Shown here: piece after piece, positions 5,584 to 8,152 of the stretch | How positions within the stretch are numbered: the stretch's first letter is position 1 | Layout of the letters: each line of letters starts with the position of its first letter | Assembly: GCA_035550775.1 (NCBI GenBank) | Contig: DASZOO010000243.1 | Coordinates: 1-8,152 of the forward strand | DNA from: JAOUEA01 sp035550775 | GTDB taxonomy: Bacteria > Actinomycetota > UBA4738 > HRBIN12 | Reading direction: 5' to 3' | Length of the DNA: 8,152 bases | Program-made: the position numbers and the translations under genes | Notes under the pieces: generated by a model | Databases searched by the model: none | Told to the model about the DNA's origin: nothing | The model's input: the letters and a program-made list of their open reading frames with translations, nothing else

Positions 5584-6849
5584 TCAGTCGAGCCGCTCGG
5601 CCAGGGCCATGAGGATCCGCTCCGCCGCCCAGTCCAGGTCCTCCTGTGACACGCAGAGCGGGGGAGCGAGCCGAACGGTGCTCTCCTGCGTGTCCTTGGC
5701 GAGCACGCCCATGTCCATCAACCGCTCGCACACCGCTCGCCCGGGGCCGACGTCGGGCGCCAGCTCGATGCCGATCCACAGGCCCTTGCCTCGCACCTCG
5801 GTGACCACGGCGGGCGGGGCCTCGGCGCGCAGGCGAGCGATCAACGCGGTCCCTAGTTCCTCGGACCTTCGCTGGTACTCGCCCGTGCCGATGAGCCGCA
5901 GCACCTCCAACCCGATCGCGCACGCGAGCGGGTTGCCCCCGAACGTGGAGCCGTGCTCGCCGGGTCGGAACAGCCCGAGCACCTCGCGCGTAGATACCAC
6001 CGCAGAGAGCGGCACGATGCCCCCGCCCAGGGCCTTGCCAACCACGTATACGTCGGGTCGTACGTCCTCGTGCTCGCAAGCGAACGTTCGCCCGGTACGC
6101 CCGAGGCCCGACTGGATCTCGTCGGCGACCAGCAGCACCCGATTCGCGTCGCAGAGCTCGCGGGCCCGCCGCAGGTAGCCCTCTGGCGGCACGATCACGC
6201 CGGCCTCGCCTTGGATCGGCTCGACGAGGAACGCGACGACGTCGGGATCGGCCAGCGCGATCTCGAGCGCCTGGACGTCGCCGTAGGGCACGGTCTCGAA
6301 CCCGGGGGTGAACGGCCCGAACCCGGTCTTGGCGAGGGGATCGGTCGAGAAGCTCACGATCGTGATCGTCCGCCCGTGGAAGTTCCCCTCGCACGTGACG
6401 ATCTTCGCGCGGTCCTCGGGCACCCCCTTGACGTCGTAGCCCCACCGACGGGCGGTCTTCACGGCGGTCTCGACGGCCTCCGCGCCGGAGTTCATCGGCA
6501 GCACCATCTGCATGCCGCAGAGCTCGGCGAGGCCCTCGCAGAACCGGCCCATCTGGTCGTTGTGGAACGCCCGGCTCGTGAGCGTGACGCGATCGAGCTG
6601 AGCGTGGGCCGCTGCGATCAGGTCGGGGTGGCGATGTCCGAAGTTCAGCGCGGAGTAGGCGGCGACCATGTCGAGGTACCGCTTGCCCTCGACGTCGGTG
6701 ACCCAGGCACCATCGGCTTCGGCGACCACGACCGGCAACGGGTGGTAGTTGTGCGCCGAGGAGTGCTCGGCGAGCTCGATGTGTCGCTCGGTCGGCGTCG
6801 GGGTGATCGCGGGCGTGAGTTCCTCGTTCGGATCGGCGATCGTGGTCAT
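5584..6849 (-). CDS. rocD: Ornithine aminotransferase (ornithine--oxo-acid transaminase)
   Basis: This 421-residue class III aminotransferase most resembles ornithine delta-aminotransferase, which converts ornithine and 2-oxoglutarate to glutamate semialdehyde and glutamate in arginine/ornithine catabolism and proline synthesis. Motifs are NYHPLPVVVAEADGAWV (34-50, strongly OAT-like), AAYSALNFGHRHP (63-75, with the Tyr that selects ornithine in OATs), NSGAEAVETA (120-129), NFHGRT (156-161), EPIQGEAGV (210-218), DEIQSGLGRTG (243-253), the PLP lysine in GKALGGG (Lys272) and HGSTFGGNPLA (299-309). The length is normal for the family (about 400). ATG 6849 was chosen because the upstream extension is not OAT-like and a -10 box sits right before it. 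There is no Shine-Dalgarno, so a leaderless mRNA is likely. The DUF402 frame follows directly and may be cotranscribed. Other arginine-degradation genes are not in the window. Acetylornithine aminotransferase is the main alternative. Confidence 0.9.
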   Translation of the reverse strand: MTTIADPNEELTPAITPTPTERHIELAEHSSAHNYHPLPVVVAEADGAWVTDVEGKRYLDMVAAYSALNFGHRHPDLIAAAHAQLDRVTLTSRAFHNDQMGRFCEGLAELCGMQMVLPMNSGAEAVETAVKTARRWGYDVKGVPEDRAKIVTCEGNFHGRTITIVSFSTDPLAKTGFGPFTPGFETVPYGDVQALEIALADPDVVAFLVEPIQGEAGVIVPPEGYLRRARELCDANRVLLVADEIQSGLGRTGRTFACEHEDVRPDVYVVGKALGGGIVPLSAVVSTREVLGLFRPGEHGSTFGGNPLACAIGLEVLRLIGTGEYQRRSEELGTALIARLRAEAPPAVVTEVRGKGLWIGIELAPDVGPGRAVCERLMDMGVLAKDTQESTVRLAPPLCVSQEDLDWAAERILMALAERLD

Positions 6850-6855
6850 GGCCAG

Positions 6856-6861
6856 ATGATA
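6856..6861 (-). promoter_or_regulatory. -10 box of rocD, predicting a leaderless transcript
   Basis: On the minus strand TATCAT (6861-6856) ends 6 positions before the A of the rocD ATG (6849). A transcript starting at the usual distance would begin at the start codon itself. No Shine-Dalgarno lies between, which agrees with leaderless translation, common in actinobacteria. No good -35 is seen. Confidence 0.5.
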
Positions 6862-6888
6862 CGGCCCGCCCCCGTCCGGAAGGCCGTC

Positions 6889-6918
6889 TTGACGGATGTC
6901 GGAACGTGGGCGTACATT
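6889..6918 (+). promoter_or_regulatory. Sigma-70-type promoter for the DUF6504 gene
   Basis: TTGACG (6889-6894) and TACATT (6913-6918) are separated by 18 bp, close to the consensus housekeeping promoter. Transcription would start near 6925, about 5 bp before the LexA box, leaving a leader of roughly 60 nt before GTG 6987. This is the best-formed promoter in the window. Confidence 0.65.
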
Positions 6919-6929
6919 CGTCCTCCCGC

Positions 6930-6945
6930 TCGAACACATGTTCGA
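6930..6945 (+). promoter_or_regulatory. LexA operator (SOS box)
   Basis: TCGAACACATGTTCGA is a perfect inverted repeat with 7-bp arms around CA. It matches exactly the TCGAAC-N4-GTTCGA operator recognised by LexA in mycobacteria and other actinobacteria, and it also fits the Bacillus CGAAC-N4-GTTCG box. It lies at about +5 to +20 relative to the predicted start of the plus-strand promoter, a position where bound LexA would block transcription until DNA damage triggers its self-cleavage. It is about 80 bp upstream of the rocD start, too far to repress rocD directly by overlap. Confidence 0.85.
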
Positions 6946-6986
6946 TTCGGGCTCGGTTCCACCCGGCGTCTGTGAGGCCCGTCACG

Positions 6987-7232
6987 GTGACGAAGCGATT
7001 CGACGAAGAGATCAGGGTCGAACGAGACACCGGATTGCCGAGCGCGTTCGAGTGGCGGGGCCGGCGCTACGAGGTGGCCGACGTGATCGGGCGATGGAGG
7101 ATCGAGGGCCGATGGTGGTCCGACGGCCGCGATCGCGAGTACTGGCGCGTGGAAGCGCGAGGCGGCGCGGTCTGGGATCTCTACTTCGATCGCGCCAAGA
7201 ACCGCTGGCACATGGAGCGGCTATGGGACTAG
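6987..7232 (+). CDS. DUF6504 family small tryptophan-rich protein, predicted SOS gene
   Basis: The product is an 81-residue, soluble, charged protein with eight tryptophans (23, 37, 43, 44, 53, 63, 74, 80) and no cysteine. The pattern RFDEEIRV, then FEWRGRRYEV (21-30), VIGRWRIEGRWW (33-44), YWRVEA (52-57), VWDLYFDRAKNRW (62-74) and a closing MERLWD matches DUF6504, a mainly actinobacterial family without known biochemical function. A small beta-rich fold is likely. GTG 6987 was chosen because GAGG lies 9 bases upstream and the family begins close to this point. GTG 6972 would add five residues; a longer frame from GTG 6906 would run through the LexA box and is unlikely. A strong promoter plus a perfect LexA box lie upstream, so it should be induced by DNA damage. 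From memory, unverified, DUF6504 genes occur near imuB/dnaE2 mutasome genes in some actinomycetes, which would fit. Confidence 0.82.
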   Translation: MTKRFDEEIRVERDTGLPSAFEWRGRRYEVADVIGRWRIEGRWWSDGRDREYWRVEARGGAVWDLYFDRAKNRWHMERLWD

Positions 7233-7253
7233 CGCTCGATGTAGCGTGGGGCC

Positions 7254-7943
7254 GTGAGCGAGGCTCGCGTCATCCCGTTCCTAGTCTCCGAGCTGCGGCT
7301 CCCCGAGACGGAGCAGGCGCTCCTGGGGGTCGAGTGGTGGCCGTCGTACGGTCACGCCGTCGAGCACGCCGATGGGCTCTTCCTGTTCGACAACGGCGCC
7401 GGCTTCGGCAACGCGGAGGTCGACGCGACGTTCTCGCCGCGCGTCCGCCCGGTCGACGACGCCCTCGAGGAGGCCGGCATCTCGCTCGCCGACGTGACCG
7501 GCGCGGCCAACTGCCATCTGCACTTCGACCACTGCGGGCAGAACCCCAGGCTCCGAGGCATGCCGATCTTCGTGCAACGCGCCGAATGGAACATGGTCCA
7601 CGAGCCCGACTACACCGTTCCCGAGTGGATCGACGTGCCGGGGCTCACCTACGAGGTGCTCGACGGCGAGACCGAGGTCGCTCCCGGCATCCGGCTGGTC
7701 CCGACGCCCGGACACACCGCCGGGCATCAGTCGTTGGTCCTCGACGCTCCCGGCGGCGCGATCGTGCTCGCCGGGCAGGCGGTGCAGTCGCGCGCCGAAT
7801 GGCAGGGTGCCGAGGGCCCCGAGGATTCGGGGCGGTCGAGCGCGCCCGACCCCGACGCGTATGCGCGCTCGGTCGAGCGCCTGCGGATGCTGGACCCCGC
7901 CCGTGTGCACTTCGCCCACGATCCTTCGGTCTGGGAGCGCTGA
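7254..7943 (+). CDS. Metallo-beta-lactamase-fold hydrolase, lactonase-like
   Basis: This 229-residue protein has the MBL-fold order: FLFDNGAGFG (43-52, outer strand), the metal-binding HLHFDH (88-93, HxHxDH), PTPGHTAGH (150-158, with the next metal His154), VLAGQAV (171-177) and a late HFAHDPSVW (219-227). The overall pattern is that of the N-acyl homoserine lactonase-like group, which opens lactone rings with two zinc ions. The bridging aspartate normally found in the GDA segment is replaced by Gln175, so the second metal site may be altered. The substrate cannot be read from sequence, and calling it quorum quenching would be premature. The GTG 7254 start lies 21 bp after the DUF6504 stop and directly precedes the conserved beginning. 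A Shine-Dalgarno is weak, and TAGCGT six bases upstream could make it leaderless. Read-through from the LexA-controlled promoter is plausible. Confidence 0.85.
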   Translation: MSEARVIPFLVSELRLPETEQALLGVEWWPSYGHAVEHADGLFLFDNGAGFGNAEVDATFSPRVRPVDDALEEAGISLADVTGAANCHLHFDHCGQNPRLRGMPIFVQRAEWNMVHEPDYTVPEWIDVPGLTYEVLDGETEVAPGIRLVPTPGHTAGHQSLVLDAPGGAIVLAGQAVQSRAEWQGAEGPEDSGRSSAPDPDAYARSVERLRMLDPARVHFAHDPSVWER

Positions 7944-7976
7944 GGGGCGCGTCCGCGACCTACACTCGGAGTCGAG

Positions 7977-8152
7977 ATGGCGAGACGTCTCGTCCTCGCG
8001 GCGTTCGTGGCAGCGGTCCTCGGGGCGGGCGTCGCGGCGTTCGCCCCCCTCGGGCGAGCGTGCGGGGTGTCCATGCCCGGCGGGCAGGAGCGCTGCGTGG
8101 GGCAGAGCATCTTCGAGGTCGACGGTGCTTGGGTCCTCGTGGTCGTCTCGGT
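7977..8152 (+). CDS. Putative exported or membrane-anchored protein, N-terminal part (3' end outside window)
   Basis: A frame opens at ATG 7977 and is still open at the window end (58 residues visible). Residues 1-5 (MARRL) are basic, and a hydrophobic Ala/Val-rich stretch follows to about residue 25. This is a signal peptide or membrane anchor, with AFAPLGRAC possibly near a cleavage site. Two cysteines at 29 and 40 outside the membrane could form a disulfide. The region after residue 43 (SIFEVDGAWVLVVVS) may start a beta-rich domain or a second hydrophobic segment. GGAG lies 5 bases before the ATG. The gene follows the hydrolase after 33 bp. TACACT (7961-7966) is a weak -10 candidate, so it may be cotranscribed or have its own promoter. 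I do not recognise the family. Confidence 0.65.
   Translation, partial: MARRLVLAAFVAAVLGAGVAAFAPLGRACGVSMPGGQERCVGQSIFEVDGAWVLVVVS

Noticed and set aside
3224..6178. Very long plus-strand open frame (984 codons) opposite the PLP, membrane, DUF402 and rocD genes
   Set aside because: Its translation is low-complexity and rich in Arg/Asp/His/Ser with no domain. It lies antisense to several clear genes and exists because high-GC codons leave few stops in that frame.
6906..6986. Longer N-terminus of DUF6504 from GTG 6906
   Set aside because: It would start before the predicted -10 box and translate through the LexA operator. The extension is Arg/Ser-rich and not family-like.
4019..7030. 1003-codon minus-strand open frame as a single giant protein
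   Set aside because: Only positions below about 5590 carry recognisable protein (DUF402 and membrane domain). The part above is an out-of-frame reading of rocD and the divergent control region.
1..8152. CRISPR arrays, tRNA or rRNA genes, insertion sequences, phage or toxin-antitoxin genes
   Set aside because: No repeated spacer pattern, clover-leaf sequence, transposase motif or terminal inverted repeats were seen on reading both strands. Apart from the overlapping extra frames, coding density is that of an ordinary chromosome.

Overview
The window looks like chromosomal DNA of a high-GC actinobacterium (Actinomycetota), probably an uncultured or poorly sampled lineage. The evidence is strong G/C preference at third codon positions, GTG starts, TANNNT-type -10 elements including one that predicts a leaderless mRNA, a LexA operator of the actinobacterial TCGAAC-N4-GTTCGA type, and families such as DUF6504 and DUF402 in actinobacterial form. 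I see no tRNA, rRNA, CRISPR array, insertion sequence or phage gene.

Layout. Positions 1-327 (+) hold the end of a pseudouridine-5'-phosphate glycosidase gene (psuG). It converges on, and overlaps by 8 bp, a minus-strand block covering about 320-6849. In order of transcription on the minus strand this block contains: an ornithine aminotransferase (rocD, 6849-5584); a DUF402 domain reading without any stop codon into a six-helix membrane protein (5503-4019); a strong hairpin terminator (3996-3970); a cysteine-desulfurase-like PLP enzyme (3924-2671); UDP-sulfoquinovose synthase (sqdB, 2554-1376); and a membrane-anchored DUF2304-GT2 glycosyltransferase (1372-320). From 6850 to 6986 lies a divergent control region. 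It carries a rocD promoter on the minus strand. On the plus strand it carries a sigma-70-like promoter followed by a perfect LexA box. The plus strand then encodes a DUF6504 protein (6987-7232), a metallo-beta-lactamase-fold hydrolase (7254-7943) and the start of an exported or membrane-anchored protein (7977 to the window end).

How the genes may work together. SqdB makes UDP-sulfoquinovose from UDP-glucose and sulfite. Its immediate downstream partner is not the usual GT4 SqdX/SQD2 lipid transferase but a polyprenyl-phosphate-type GT2 enzyme with an N-terminal DUF2304 membrane region. The pair may therefore build a sulfoquinovose carrier lipid or glycan instead of, or besides, ordinary sulfolipid. 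The PLP enzyme just upstream lacks the catalytic cysteine of true desulfurases and might release sulfite from cysteine sulfinate; this is conjecture. Separately, the LexA box places DUF6504, and possibly the two genes after it, under SOS control. The two observations most worth following are this SOS-controlled locus and the sulfoquinovose operon. The stop-less DUF402/membrane junction comes next; its linker still looks like an old intergenic promoter region.
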